A stretch of DNA of 64,000 nucleotides from JBGZFC01 sp041846575 (GTDB taxonomy: Bacteria; Bacteroidota; Bacteroidia; Bacteroidales; Dysgonomonadaceae), in the NCBI GenBank assembly GCA_041846575.1, contig JBGZFC010000100.1:1-64000 (forward strand), given 5' to 3'. A program made the position numbers and the translations under genes. Shown piece by piece: positions 18,515-26,868 of the stretch. A model generated the notes under the pieces. The model did not search any database, had not been told where the DNA came from, and saw only the letters and a program-made list of their open reading frames with translations. Within the stretch, counting starts at the first letter, position 1, and every line of letters starts with the position of its first letter.

Positions 18515-18741
18515 AAGCCTGTTTTGGGAAAGTAATAAAAAATACATATATCCGTATTTGTTCCTAAATGTGACCGTTTTTTAAGTTTTATACAGGGATT
18601 TGCTATTTTAAGTCCGTTCGTCCGGTTGGTTGCAGTGTTCAAAACAAACACAAGAACATCATTTAGGTATTATTACGGATAATCATTAAAAAAACCGATA
18701 TTTAATACACAAATATCAATTTTTACTGTTTATGTTTTTGT

Positions 18742-18987
18742 CTATAGTCGCTTAAAAACTGAAATTAACCATAAAAGCAATACAGAGCCGGCGAGTGCTG
18801 TTATTAAACTACCAACAAAACCGCTTCCGGTGCTAATACCCAATAGCCCGAAAGCCCAACCGCCAATTGCAGCGCCGATAACACCTACAACTATATTAAC
18901 CAATAGTCCAAAACCGCCACCTCTCATCAATTTGCCGGCAAGCCATCCTGCTATTGCTCCGACAATAATCCATCCTATTAAACTCAT
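18742..18987 (-). CDS. GlsB/YeaQ/YmgE-family small membrane protein
   Basis: This is an 81-residue, Gly-rich inner-membrane protein with three short hydrophobic segments. The start MSLIGWIIVGAIAGWLAG, then KLMRGGGFG and the central GVIGAAIGGWAFGLLG are hallmarks of the family once called transglycosylase-associated. Its role is poorly understood; relatives are stress-induced in other bacteria. It appears monocistronic. Upstream (18988-19105) and downstream (18548-18741) spacers are AT-rich without a clear terminator. The upstream spacer carries a repeat-like phrase, TTACTTGTCAACTAACAAAT. Confidence 0.88.
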   Translation of the reverse strand: MSLIGWIIVGAIAGWLAGKLMRGGGFGLLVNIVVGVIGAAIGGWAFGLLGISTGSGFVGSLITALAGSVLLLWLISVFKRL

Positions 18988-19105
18988 AATTAAAATTAGT
19001 TATTTAATCTGTTTATATAATTATTATTTACTTGTCAACCTGTTTACTTGTCAACTAACAAATAAACACGTGAACTAAATATATTGTTTATAATTTTATG
19101 TTGTT

Positions 19106-20248
19106 TTAGTTCATTCTGTTTTTATAATCTTCGTAACCGAATTGACGATAAAGTTCGAAAGAACCGGTTGATTTCCAGATGCCTATAGCCGGATGCGAAA
19201 CTCCGTTAAACATAGTAGTTTTGACTATTGTATAATGAATCATATCTTCAAAAATAATTCTACTGCCCACGGTAAGCGGTTCGTCGAATGACCAATCGCC
19301 CATGAAATCTCCACTCAGGCAGCTGTTTCCTCCCATTCTGTATGTAGGTTTTCCCGATACCGGTTCTTGGTAAGCTCCCCTTATGTAAGGTTTGTACGGC
19401 ATCTCTAAGCAGTCGGGCATGTGGCAAGCAAACGATACATTGAGCATAGCCGTCTTAACACCGTCGTTTTCTACAATGTCGGCAACGGTTGCTACCAAAA
19501 CTCCCGTTTGCCAAGCAAAAGCACTGCCCGGCTCCATGATAATTTCGATATGCGGATATTTTGCTTTGAATCTTTTCAAGACTTCAATCAGATGTTCAAC
19601 ATTGTACTTTTTATGAGTCATCAGATGACCTCCACCCAAATTGAGCCATTCGATTTGTGAAAACAGATGTTTGAACTTTTCTTCAACAACTTCCAATGTT
19701 TTCTCCAAATCGTACGAATTACTTTCGCACAAATTGTGCATGTGAAGTCCCGTAACGCCTTCGGGCAGTTGTTTTCCGAGCATTTGGGAGGTAACACCCA
19801 ATCGTGAGCCAGGCATACTCGGATTGTATAAATCGGTCTTCACTACCGAATATTCGGGATTGATGCGAATACCGCATTTCACATCCTTGCCTGACGATTG
19901 TATTTGCGGATAAAACCTGTGAAATTGCGATAGAGAGTTGAATGTTATATGGCTGCTGTATTTCATAAAGGTTGGGAAATCTTCGTCGGTATATACCGGG
20001 GCGTAGGTGTGCGCCCGACTACCCATCTCTTCGAAAGCCAATTGAGATTCCGACACAGAACTTGCCGTAGAGTGTTGTATATACTCACGAACAATTGGAA
20101 AACTCTTCCAAAGAGCAAAAGCTTTAAATGCCATAATTATATTTACATCGGCTCGCTCTTTAACCGATTTAATCAATTGCAGATTTTTGCGGAATAAGTT
20201 CTCATCCAACACGTAACACGGGGATGGTATTTTTGAAAAGTCAATCAT
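19106..20248 (-). CDS. nspC: Carboxynorspermidine/carboxyspermidine decarboxylase
   Basis: This PLP enzyme of the alanine-racemase-fold decarboxylase group makes norspermidine or spermidine from the carboxylated precursor. The N-terminal IPSPCYVLDE, the PLP lysine in AFKAF (Lys42), the WLNLGGGHLMTHKKY strand and EPGSAFAWQTG support the call. From the ATG at 20248 it has 380 residues. The longer frame begins at a TTG inside a predicted -7 box (TATCTTTG, 20274-20267), so it is rejected. The partner dehydrogenase gene is not in the window. Confidence 0.93.
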   Translation of the reverse strand: MIDFSKIPSPCYVLDENLFRKNLQLIKSVKERADVNIIMAFKAFALWKSFPIVREYIQHSTASSVSESQLAFEEMGSRAHTYAPVYTDEDFPTFMKYSSHITFNSLSQFHRFYPQIQSSGKDVKCGIRINPEYSVVKTDLYNPSMPGSRLGVTSQMLGKQLPEGVTGLHMHNLCESNSYDLEKTLEVVEEKFKHLFSQIEWLNLGGGHLMTHKKYNVEHLIEVLKRFKAKYPHIEIIMEPGSAFAWQTGVLVATVADIVENDGVKTAMLNVSFACHMPDCLEMPYKPYIRGAYQEPVSGKPTYRMGGNSCLSGDFMGDWSFDEPLTVGSRIIFEDMIHYTIVKTTMFNGVSHPAIGIWKSTGSFELYRQFGYEDYKNRMN

Positions 20249-20266
20249 AATTATAAGTTGTTTTTG

Positions 20267-20274
20267 CAAAGATA
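20267..20274 (-). promoter_or_regulatory. Predicted -7 box of nspC
   Basis: TATCTTTG on the minus strand lies 18 bases before the nspC ATG. It sits just beyond the stop of the VanZ-like gene (20286), which suggests nspC has its own promoter. No convincing -33 partner is seen. Confidence 0.5.
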
Positions 20275-20285
20275 GAAATAAATAG

Positions 20286-20684
20286 CTATTGTTCCGTTTT
20301 TCTCTTTAATAGAATTATTGTTAATAATGCGGCAGATAGAGAGCCTGAAATATCAGCAACGTAATCAGCCACCTCGGCACTTCGATAAGAGAAAAAATAC
20401 TTCTGCATCAACTCTATTGCTCCGCCATAAACGGAAGGTATTACGATACCCCAAAATATCCATTTCCAAGTTTTTGGATTGCCGTTGTGCAGAAAATAAT
20501 AATTATAAAGAGATACGGCAGACAGTAAGAAAAACATACCAAAATGACCTACCTTGTCCCAAGATAAAAGTTTTGGCAGTTTTGGGATGTCATTTGCACC
20601 TAACAGACATGTTCCTACAAAAATAAGCAAGCTTATCGCTATAGGGGCAGCCATATATTTTAAATATCTATCTGTTTTTTTCAT
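20286..20684 (-). CDS. VanZ-like small membrane protein
   Basis: This is a 132-residue protein with four predicted membrane segments and the VanZ-family core WDKVGHFGMFFLLSAVSLYNYY followed by GIVIPSVYGGAIELMQKYFF. VanZ-like proteins occur widely; most have no proven link to glycopeptide resistance and this one stands alone. The ATG at 20684 (MKKTDRYLK) is chosen because a -7 box (20712-20705) lies just upstream, which excludes the longer frame from 20750. nspC follows on the same strand. Confidence 0.82.
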   Translation of the reverse strand: MKKTDRYLKYMAAPIAISLLIFVGTCLLGANDIPKLPKLLSWDKVGHFGMFFLLSAVSLYNYYFLHNGNPKTWKWIFWGIVIPSVYGGAIELMQKYFFSYRSAEVADYVADISGSLSAALLTIILLKRKTEQ

Positions 20685-20704
20685 AATAGAAATAAAAATG
20701 ATAC

Positions 20705-20712
20705 CAAAGATA
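20705..20712 (-). promoter_or_regulatory. Predicted -7 box of the VanZ-like gene
   Basis: TATCTTTG on the minus strand, 20 bases before the chosen ATG. It falls inside the longer reading frame and therefore decides the start. Confidence 0.5.
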
Positions 20713-20832
20713 CATTGAATTTGCTTATCTTGTCTGTAATTTAAAAACATATAACTAAAACTTACGGATTTTTTAATAAAAAATTCGTTTCTTTGCCGTA
20801 TGTTTTAAAACAAATGATTTCAGTTTACAAAA

Positions 20833-22545
20833 ATGAAAAAGATACTAATTTGTGCTTATATAACTATTCTTGCAATCTCGCTTCAGGCTCAAATAAAACA
20901 AGAAGAGAAAAATCAAAAAAACTACAATATTTATAAGAATATAGATGTTTTCAATTCTGTTGTCAAGGAAGTAGATATGTATTATGTAGATAGTGTAAAG
21001 GTTGACAGTTTGATAAACAGGACAATACACAATATGTTGGCAGGTTTAGACCCCTATACGGAGTTTTATTCTGATGAAAATATTGATGATTTGCGATTTA
21101 TGACAACCGGAAAATATGCCGGAGTTGGCTCTATTATTTCTTATAACAACGGACGAGTGATAATAAATGAGCCTTATAAAGGAATGCCTGCAGACAAAGC
21201 CGAATTGAAAGCCGGAGATATTATTCTTGAGGTCAATGGAAAAGATATGCGAAATGCTAACGTGAAAGAGGTTAGCGACGAGTTGAGAGGAACACCCGGA
21301 ACAGATTTGAAACTTAAAATACAACGACCCGGCGAAACAAAAGAGCGTATTATTGCTCTTAAGAGAGAAAAAATAGAGATAGACCCGATAACGCATTACG
21401 GTATTTATGATGATAATGTAGGTTATATTCATTTCAGCTCATTTACCAACGGCAGCTCTAAAAGAGTAGAAGAGTCATTTGTTGATTTGAAAAAGAGAGG
21501 AGCCGAGTCGCTTATCCTCGATTTGCGAGGAAATGGCGGCGGTATTATGGAGGAGGCTATAAATATTATCAACTTTTTCGTTAGAAAAGGGCGGGAAGTA
21601 GTTTCAACCAAAGGAAAGGTAAAACAGTGGGACAGGGTTTATCGCACGCAAGCTCATCCGATTGATACTATTATTCCTATAGCAGTTCTTATTGATACAG
21701 GTTCGGCGTCGGCATCGGAGATTGTAGCGGGGGCATTGCAAGACCTTGACAGAGCTGTGATTATTGGCAATCGTTCTTTTGGTAAAGGATTGGTGCAAAC
21801 TCCACGTGAATTGCCTTATGGTTACAATATGAAGATTACTACTGCCAAATATTATATTCCGAGTGGACGCAGTATTCAGGTATTGGACTATTCGCACAGA
21901 AATTCTGATGGCTCTGTAGCCCGTGTTCCGGATAGTTTGACCAATGTTTTCAAAACCGTTAACGGTCGCGAAGTGAGAGATGGCGGAGGAATAACACCTG
22001 ATTTTATTATCCCGTTAGAGCAAAGTGCAACAATAGTATATTACTTAATGGCAGATAACATAATCTTTGACTTTGTAACCGATTGGGTGCAGAAAAACCC
22101 AAAAATTGCGTCGGTGAAAGAGTTTGGTTTGTCGGAAGATGATTACGTTGCTTTTAAATCTTTTGTGAAAAGTAAAAATTTTAAATACGACCAAATGAGT
22201 ATTCGCTCGTTGCAATCACTGAAAAATATCATGGAATTCGAACGCTATTTCGATAATGCAGCAGAGGAGTACAAGGCATTGGAAAACAAGTTGCAGCCAA
22301 ATCTCGACAGAGATTTAGAACTTTTCAAAAAAGAGATTATGTCGTATATTGAAACCGAAATCGTAAAACGATATTACTATAAAGAGGGTATGTTGATACG
22401 AGAGTTGCTTGCCGATCCGGTTATGGAAAAAGCTATCGAGGTTTTGAAAAACAAACAGCTCTACAATATCGTGTTGAAACCAAAACCAGATAATATGCCT
22501 TCGGCTGAAGAGTTGAAGGAGAAACTGAAAGAGCCATATCTGTAA
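20833..22545 (+). CDS. S41-family C-terminal processing peptidase (CtpA/Prc type)
   Basis: This is a periplasmic serine protease that trims or degrades proteins from their C-termini. A signal peptide (residues 1-20, ISLQAQ) precedes a helical region, a PDZ domain (about 90-180, GVGSIISYNNGRVIINEPY) and the catalytic core with LDLRGNGGG (229-237). Ser293 in GSASASEI and Lys318 in SFGKG form the catalytic dyad, spaced 25 apart as in the Prc family. A C-terminal helical region extends to residue 570. The ATG start gives the signal peptide. It is followed after 207 bases by the damaged mgtC-like gene. Confidence 0.95.
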   Translation: MKKILICAYITILAISLQAQIKQEEKNQKNYNIYKNIDVFNSVVKEVDMYYVDSVKVDSLINRTIHNMLAGLDPYTEFYSDENIDDLRFMTTGKYAGVGSIISYNNGRVIINEPYKGMPADKAELKAGDIILEVNGKDMRNANVKEVSDELRGTPGTDLKLKIQRPGETKERIIALKREKIEIDPITHYGIYDDNVGYIHFSSFTNGSSKRVEESFVDLKKRGAESLILDLRGNGGGIMEEAINIINFFVRKGREVVSTKGKVKQWDRVYRTQAHPIDTIIPIAVLIDTGSASASEIVAGALQDLDRAVIIGNRSFGKGLVQTPRELPYGYNMKITTAKYYIPSGRSIQVLDYSHRNSDGSVARVPDSLTNVFKTVNGREVRDGGGITPDFIIPLEQSATIVYYLMADNIIFDFVTDWVQKNPKIASVKEFGLSEDDYVAFKSFVKSKNFKYDQMSIRSLQSLKNIMEFERYFDNAAEEYKALENKLQPNLDRDLELFKKEIMSYIETEIVKRYYYKEGMLIRELLADPVMEKAIEVLKNKQLYNIVLKPKPDNMPSAEELKEKLKEPYL

Positions 22546-22752
22546 AGTATTGAGTTTCTGAAAGGGCGTGGTACGCGTTTCGGATTGTGAGTTTCGTGAT
22601 TTAGGAAACGAAGACTTTTTGTTCATTATAAAAGACTATTTTGTAAGGATTTGCAATCCTGACTTTCCGATAGTCTGCTTGTTTACTGAATACCACGTGA
22701 GAGGATTAGCGAGGAGTCAAGTGTTATTAATTGTGCATAAATATTATAAATT

Positions 22753-23195
22753 ATGACTATTTTATCATTTATACTGCGACTCTTGGTTGCCGCTGCAGCC
22801 GGAGGAGCGGTCGGTTTAGAGCGACAGATAAGTAATAAAAGTGCCGGATTGCGGACAAATGCTTTAGTGGCGGTTGGTTCTTGTATTTATGTGCTTGTTA
22901 ATCTGCGTATTATGGGTACAACAGGCGGGCACGGATTATCGGACAAATTGTTACGGGTATAGGATTTTTGGGTGCAGGTGTTATTATGCACAAAGGAACT
23001 AACGTACAAGGTTTGACTACTGCCGCCACTATTTGGTGCAGTGCTGCTCTTGGAGTGCTTGCAGGATTAAATCTTTTCTTAGAGGCATTAGTGTCTTCAG
23101 TGTTGATTATCACTGTTAATTCCGCATTTAAAATAGCTGACAGGTTTATCGGAAATCATGATGTTGAAGGGAAAAATGATTCGAAAATGAATTGA
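22753..23195 (+). pseudogene. MgtC/SapB-family membrane protein, frameshifted
   Basis: The first frame (22753-22962) encodes the MgtC N-terminus (AAAAGGAVGLERQISNKSAG, then LRTNALVAVGS). The family sequence continues in another phase with IGQIVTGIGFLGAGVIM and TAATIWCSAALGVLAG up to 23195. Adding one G to the GGG at 22927-22929 would join them as GTTGGARIIGQIVTG, as expected for the family. So a one-base deletion has split the gene at about two fifths of its length. Intact relatives are inner-membrane proteins linked to magnesium limitation and acid stress. A sequencing or assembly error is a real alternative. Confidence 0.85.
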
Positions 23196-23217
23196 AAAGA
23201 TAAACTTTTAAGTAAAC

Positions 23218-24066
23218 CTACATCACTTTGTACAAAATTATTCCGGTGCACGATTTTTGTATAGAGCAGTATTCAGATACTGTTCTTTTGTCGATTATGA
23301 CTTTTTTCTTGTTGCTCGATGCATGAATAAAATACAGTTTGTTTTTGTGACGGAATGTAAATCCAATATGTGAGGTGTCTAATCCTTTTACGGATGTAGT
23401 AAATGCAATTACAGCCAAGTGTGGAATTCGGTTTTCGATTTTCGATATTCTGTTTTGAGGGATATAGTAGAATCCTCCACGTGAATTTATACTGTTTTCT
23501 GTCTTTCTTATTTTGAAAATCATACCCTTATCGTTTTCTAACTGTCGATATAAATTTGGATTGGAACTCATAAATCGGATAGTTTTTTTCTCTAATATTC
23601 CGCCAAAATTTTCGGTTAGCGGTTGTAGGTTTTCTTTAGATACATTATCGAATGCCCAGTCAGATGTGTAGTGCAGTCGCGAATCGTAGCCGTTTACTAT
23701 CCCGTTTCTGTAACGTATGTTTTGTAGATTAGCAGTAAAATCTTGAAACAGAGTGTCGCCTGCCAAAACCGTTTTGGTAAGTGCCATAACGTTCTCAACA
23801 AAAGTTACACAATCCAAAGCCCGCAAATTGACAACCAATTTCTCGGTTTCGTTCTTCTCTAATGTTGCCGTTTCGTATGGCGTATCTAAGAAAAAAAGAG
23901 CTGTTTTTTCCAAAACCGTATCTTTAGATGTCTCTCTATATGGTTTGATATAAGAGATATACCTGTTGAATATGGTTGTATCTTCATTTGTGAAATCCAT
24001 TTCTTGTGCAAAGATTGATTCGCAAACAAATAGGAAAAGCGCTAAATAGAATAGTGTTGATTTCAT
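23218..24066 (-). CDS. DUF1460 (NlpC/P60-like amidase fold) exported protein
   Basis: This is a 282-residue protein with a signal peptide (about 1-20, ESIFAQ) and the DUF1460 signature LRALDCVTFVENVMALTKT. Cys86 would be the nucleophile, and the later HIGFTFRHKNKLYFIHAS holds the likely catalytic His. Members with known structure resemble N-acetylmuramoyl-L-alanine amidases or cell-wall endopeptidases (family knowledge). It is convergent with the damaged mgtC-like gene and has its own -7 box upstream. The natural substrate here is not known. Confidence 0.88.
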   Translation of the reverse strand: MKSTLFYLALFLFVCESIFAQEMDFTNEDTTIFNRYISYIKPYRETSKDTVLEKTALFFLDTPYETATLEKNETEKLVVNLRALDCVTFVENVMALTKTVLAGDTLFQDFTANLQNIRYRNGIVNGYDSRLHYTSDWAFDNVSKENLQPLTENFGGILEKKTIRFMSSNPNLYRQLENDKGMIFKIRKTENSINSRGGFYYIPQNRISKIENRIPHLAVIAFTTSVKGLDTSHIGFTFRHKNKLYFIHASSNKKKVIIDKRTVSEYCSIQKSCTGIILYKVM

Positions 24067-24088
24067 CTGTTTTATTTTCTGATTAGCC

Positions 24089-24096
24089 CAAAGATA
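24089..24096 (-). promoter_or_regulatory. Predicted -7 box of the DUF1460 gene
   Basis: TATCTTTG on the minus strand lies 22 bases before the ATG at 24066. No TTTG is present at the -33 distance. Confidence 0.5.
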
Positions 24097-24434
24097 CTAA
24101 TATTTTGATAAATCGAACTAAATTTTTTGTGGAATTTTTTTTTGTTTTCCGCTATTCTGTAGCATTTTAGCTGTTATATTTTATCCATTGGCTGGCAAAA
24201 GAGCATTAGCTTAATGGGAGCATAGACCAAATATATTTGTAATGTTTGAGTTATGATAAGAATTTGATATTGGCTGTACCTAATATCTCCCAAAAGGTTT
24301 CGTGCTTGAGCGACACCAATCACAAACCATCACTCACAATAAATAATTCCAAAATCGTAAATGATTTTTCTATGTATTATCTTTGAAAAGATATTAAAAA
24401 AGCAATTATCCGGTATCGTGTGAAAAAAATGTGC
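24097..24434. other. Intergenic stretch without a gene
   Basis: This AT-rich spacer separates the DUF1460 gene from the Crp/Fnr-type gene. It holds a second rightward -7-like box (TATCTTTG, 24378-24385), which could be an alternative promoter for the regulator. I see no coding frame, repeat copy or RNA signature. Confidence 0.4.
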
Positions 24435-24442
24435 TATTTTTG
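24435..24442 (+). promoter_or_regulatory. Predicted -7 box of the Crp/Fnr-type gene
   Basis: TATTTTTG fits TAnnTTTG and would start transcription near 24448, upstream of the inverted repeat in the leader. No good -33 partner is seen. Confidence 0.45.
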
Positions 24443-24463
24443 CACTAAAGAACATTTCTTTTG

Positions 24464-24497
24464 GAAACTGTTTCTTGGAAAAATTAGAAACAGTTTC
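24464..24497 (+). promoter_or_regulatory. 12-bp inverted repeat made of two palindromes before the Crp/Fnr gene
   Basis: GAAACTGTTTCT (24464-24475) and AGAAACAGTTTC (24486-24497) are perfect reverse complements. Each arm also contains its own 11-bp palindrome of the form GAAAC-N-GTTTC, with centres 23 bp apart. It lies between the predicted transcription start and the ATG at 24509. It could be a pair of operator half-sites on DNA, for example for autoregulation, or a leader hairpin that hides the ribosome site. Confidence 0.6.
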
Positions 24498-24508
24498 TTA
24501 ATTTATTT

Positions 24509-25210
24509 ATGCAGACAAAAGTCAATGAGATAGAAAATCTACCTTCTATATTAACCGATATATGGGGTATGCTTGACGAAAGCGAGCAACAGATTATCAA
24601 GAATGATGCCCGAATTGTTCATTTCAAAAAAAATGAAATAATTTATTCGCATGGGGAAATTCCGACTGATTTGTTGGTGCTTTGTGAAGGGCAAGTAAAG
24701 ATTTTTAATAGCGGTGTTGGAGGAAGAACTCAAATTGTTCGGATGATAAAGCCGATAGAATATTTTGGGTATAGAGCCTATTTTGCCGGTGAATCTTTCA
24801 TCACAGCAGCATCGGCATTCGAAAACTCTACGGTATGTATGGTTTCGATGGATATTGTTAAAGAACTAATCGCAACAAACAGTAAATTAGCTTCGTTTTT
24901 TATCCGCTTGCTCTCTGTCGATTTGGGAATTGCCGACCAAAGGATAGTAAACTTAACTCAAAAACATATTCGAGGAAGGTTGGCTGAAACTCTGATTTTT
25001 TTAAGAGAAAACTACGGGTTAGAAGATGACGGGGCAACCATAAATGTATATTTGGCAAGAGAAGATTTGGCAAACCTGTCGAATATGACTACATCAAACG
25101 CTATTAGAACTCTATCTGCTTTTGTAGAAGAGAAAATTATAGCTCTGAATGGGAGGAAAATAAATATAATTGACGAGCAAAAACTGCGAAAAATAAGTAC
25201 AAATGGTTAG
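24509..25210 (+). CDS. Crp/Fnr-family transcriptional regulator
   Basis: This is a 233-residue cytoplasmic regulator with an N-terminal cyclic-nucleotide-binding-type beta-barrel (about 20-135, including IIYSHGEIPTDLLVLCEGQVKI), a dimer helix, and a C-terminal winged helix (about 160-228, with LAREDLANLSNMTTSNAIRTL as the recognition region). No Cys cluster for an iron-sulfur centre is present, so it is not a classic Fnr. The effector is unknown. Its leader carries a striking inverted repeat (24464-24497) that it may bind itself. The GH3-family gene follows after 68 bases and could be co-transcribed. Confidence 0.92.
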   Translation: MQTKVNEIENLPSILTDIWGMLDESEQQIIKNDARIVHFKKNEIIYSHGEIPTDLLVLCEGQVKIFNSGVGGRTQIVRMIKPIEYFGYRAYFAGESFITAASAFENSTVCMVSMDIVKELIATNSKLASFFIRLLSVDLGIADQRIVNLTQKHIRGRLAETLIFLRENYGLEDDGATINVYLAREDLANLSNMTTSNAIRTLSAFVEEKIIALNGRKINIIDEQKLRKISTNG

Positions 25211-25278
25211 TTATTTGTATTTATTCTTTATATCTGATTAAAAGTTGTGTAAAACAGGCTCAAAATGATAAAACAGAA

Positions 25279-26787
25279 ATGAGAAGAATTATAAACTCAA
25301 TAGTAAAATCCTATTACAAACCGATTGAGGAGTTTCTCAAGAATCCGATTGGTACACAAGAAGCTACTTTGAAGTATCTTGTTGAGCATGGAAGAAATAC
25401 ATATTTTGGTCAAGAATACAAATTTGAGGAAATCAAAAGTATATCAGATTTTCAAAATAGTGTACCCGTACATTCATACGAAGATTTACGTCCATACCTT
25501 GATAAGATTTTAGTTGAGAAGAAGTCAAATGTGTTGTGGAATACACCTGTTAAGTGGTTCGCTATGTCGAGCGGAACTACCGAAGATAAAAGTAAATATA
25601 TACCCGTTACGCAAGAGGCTTTAAAAAATTGCCATTACAGATGTGGTTACCACATGTTAGCTTTGTATGCAAATCATCATCCCGACACATCATATCTGCT
25701 CGGCAAAACTCTTGTTTTGGGAGGTAGTCAGCAGGTGAATTCGATAGGTAATGGTATATATACAGGCGATGTGTCAGCTATTTTAATGAAAAACATGCCA
25801 CGTATCGTAAAACTTGCAAGAACGCCCGAAAGCATAGCGTTGATAGCCGATTGGGAAGAGAAGTTGCAAAAGCTTACCGATTACGCCATAAAAAAAGATA
25901 TACGCGCTTTCGTGGGAGTGCCTTCGTGGATGTTGGTTTTGTTGAAGAAAATCGTGAACGATACACAGACTTCTATTCCCGAATTGTGGCCCAATTTGGA
26001 GGTATTCTTTCATGGAGGCGTAAGTTTTACACCGTTCCGAGAGCAATACGAAAAACTAATCCCTTCCGAAAAAATGAGATATTGGGAAACCTATAATGCA
26101 TCGGAAGGTTTTTTCGGAGTTCAATACTCGCCCGATTCAAAAGATCTCTTGCTTCTGCTCGATAACGAAATTTTTTACGAATTTATCCCATCATCAGAGT
26201 ACAACAAAGAAAATCCTACAGTAATTCCTTTAAGCGAAGTGAAGGTAGGTGAGCAGTACGCGATGATTATATCTACAAGTGGCGGTTTGTGGCGTTATAA
26301 AATTGGCGATACAGTAGAATTTTCTTCCACAAGTCCGTATCTGTTTAAAATTACGGGACGTACTAAGCAATTTATCAATGCTTTCGGCGAAGAGTTGATT
26401 GTTGACAATGCCGACAGGGCTATCGATGAAGCATGCCGACAAACCGGAGCAAAAATTACCGAATATACGGCAGCACCTATCTATTTTGACGATAAAAGTA
26501 ACGGCGCACATGAGTGGTTAATTGAATTCGCGACAACTCCGTCAAGCTTAGATAAGTTTATTGACGTTCTCGACAAGACGTTGCAGAAAGTCAACTCTGA
26601 TTATGAGGCTAAAAGATCGTACAACCTTTCGCTCGGATTACCTGTAGTTAGAGTAATAGAAGAGGGTGGATTTTACAAATGGATGCAACTTAGAGATAAG
26701 GTCGGTGGACAAAACAAAGTCCCCAAATTATCTAACGACAGAAAATATGTCGATAATATTTGCGATTTTTTTAATTTAAATTCCTAA
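25279..26787 (+). CDS. GH3-family acyl-acid amido synthetase-like protein
   Basis: This is a 502-residue protein of the GH3 family, best known in plants for joining auxin or jasmonate to amino acids through an adenylated intermediate. The nucleotide-binding phrase SSGTTEDKSKY is at residues 97-107, YNASEGFFGVQY lies near the middle, and GGLWRYKIGDTVEF and the ITGRTKQFINAFGEE hinge come before the C-terminal domain. Bacterial homologues occur in Bacteroidetes, but their substrates are unknown. It follows a Crp/Fnr-type regulator. No biosynthetic partner lies beside it. Confidence 0.9.
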   Translation: MRRIINSIVKSYYKPIEEFLKNPIGTQEATLKYLVEHGRNTYFGQEYKFEEIKSISDFQNSVPVHSYEDLRPYLDKILVEKKSNVLWNTPVKWFAMSSGTTEDKSKYIPVTQEALKNCHYRCGYHMLALYANHHPDTSYLLGKTLVLGGSQQVNSIGNGIYTGDVSAILMKNMPRIVKLARTPESIALIADWEEKLQKLTDYAIKKDIRAFVGVPSWMLVLLKKIVNDTQTSIPELWPNLEVFFHGGVSFTPFREQYEKLIPSEKMRYWETYNASEGFFGVQYSPDSKDLLLLLDNEIFYEFIPSSEYNKENPTVIPLSEVKVGEQYAMIISTSGGLWRYKIGDTVEFSSTSPYLFKITGRTKQFINAFGEELIVDNADRAIDEACRQTGAKITEYTAAPIYFDDKSNGAHEWLIEFATTPSSLDKFIDVLDKTLQKVNSDYEAKRSYNLSLGLPVVRVIEEGGFYKWMQLRDKVGGQNKVPKLSNDRKYVDNICDFFNLNS

Positions 26788-26835
26788 AATAGAATAAAAA
26801 CCACTCGTGATTACGTTATAATCAGAAACTTTGCG

Positions 26836-26843
26836 TAAATTTG
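26836..26843 (+). promoter_or_regulatory. Predicted -7 box of the bamD operon
   Basis: TAAATTTG fits TAnnTTTG and lies 25 bases before the bamD ATG. No clear -33 element is seen. Confidence 0.45.
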
Positions 26844-26868
26844 CGCATTAAAACGTCTTTTTGTGAAA

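Noticed and set aside
24464..24497. CRISPR array based on the repeated GAAAC/GTTTC units
   Set aside because: Only two units, no spacers and no cas genes in the window.
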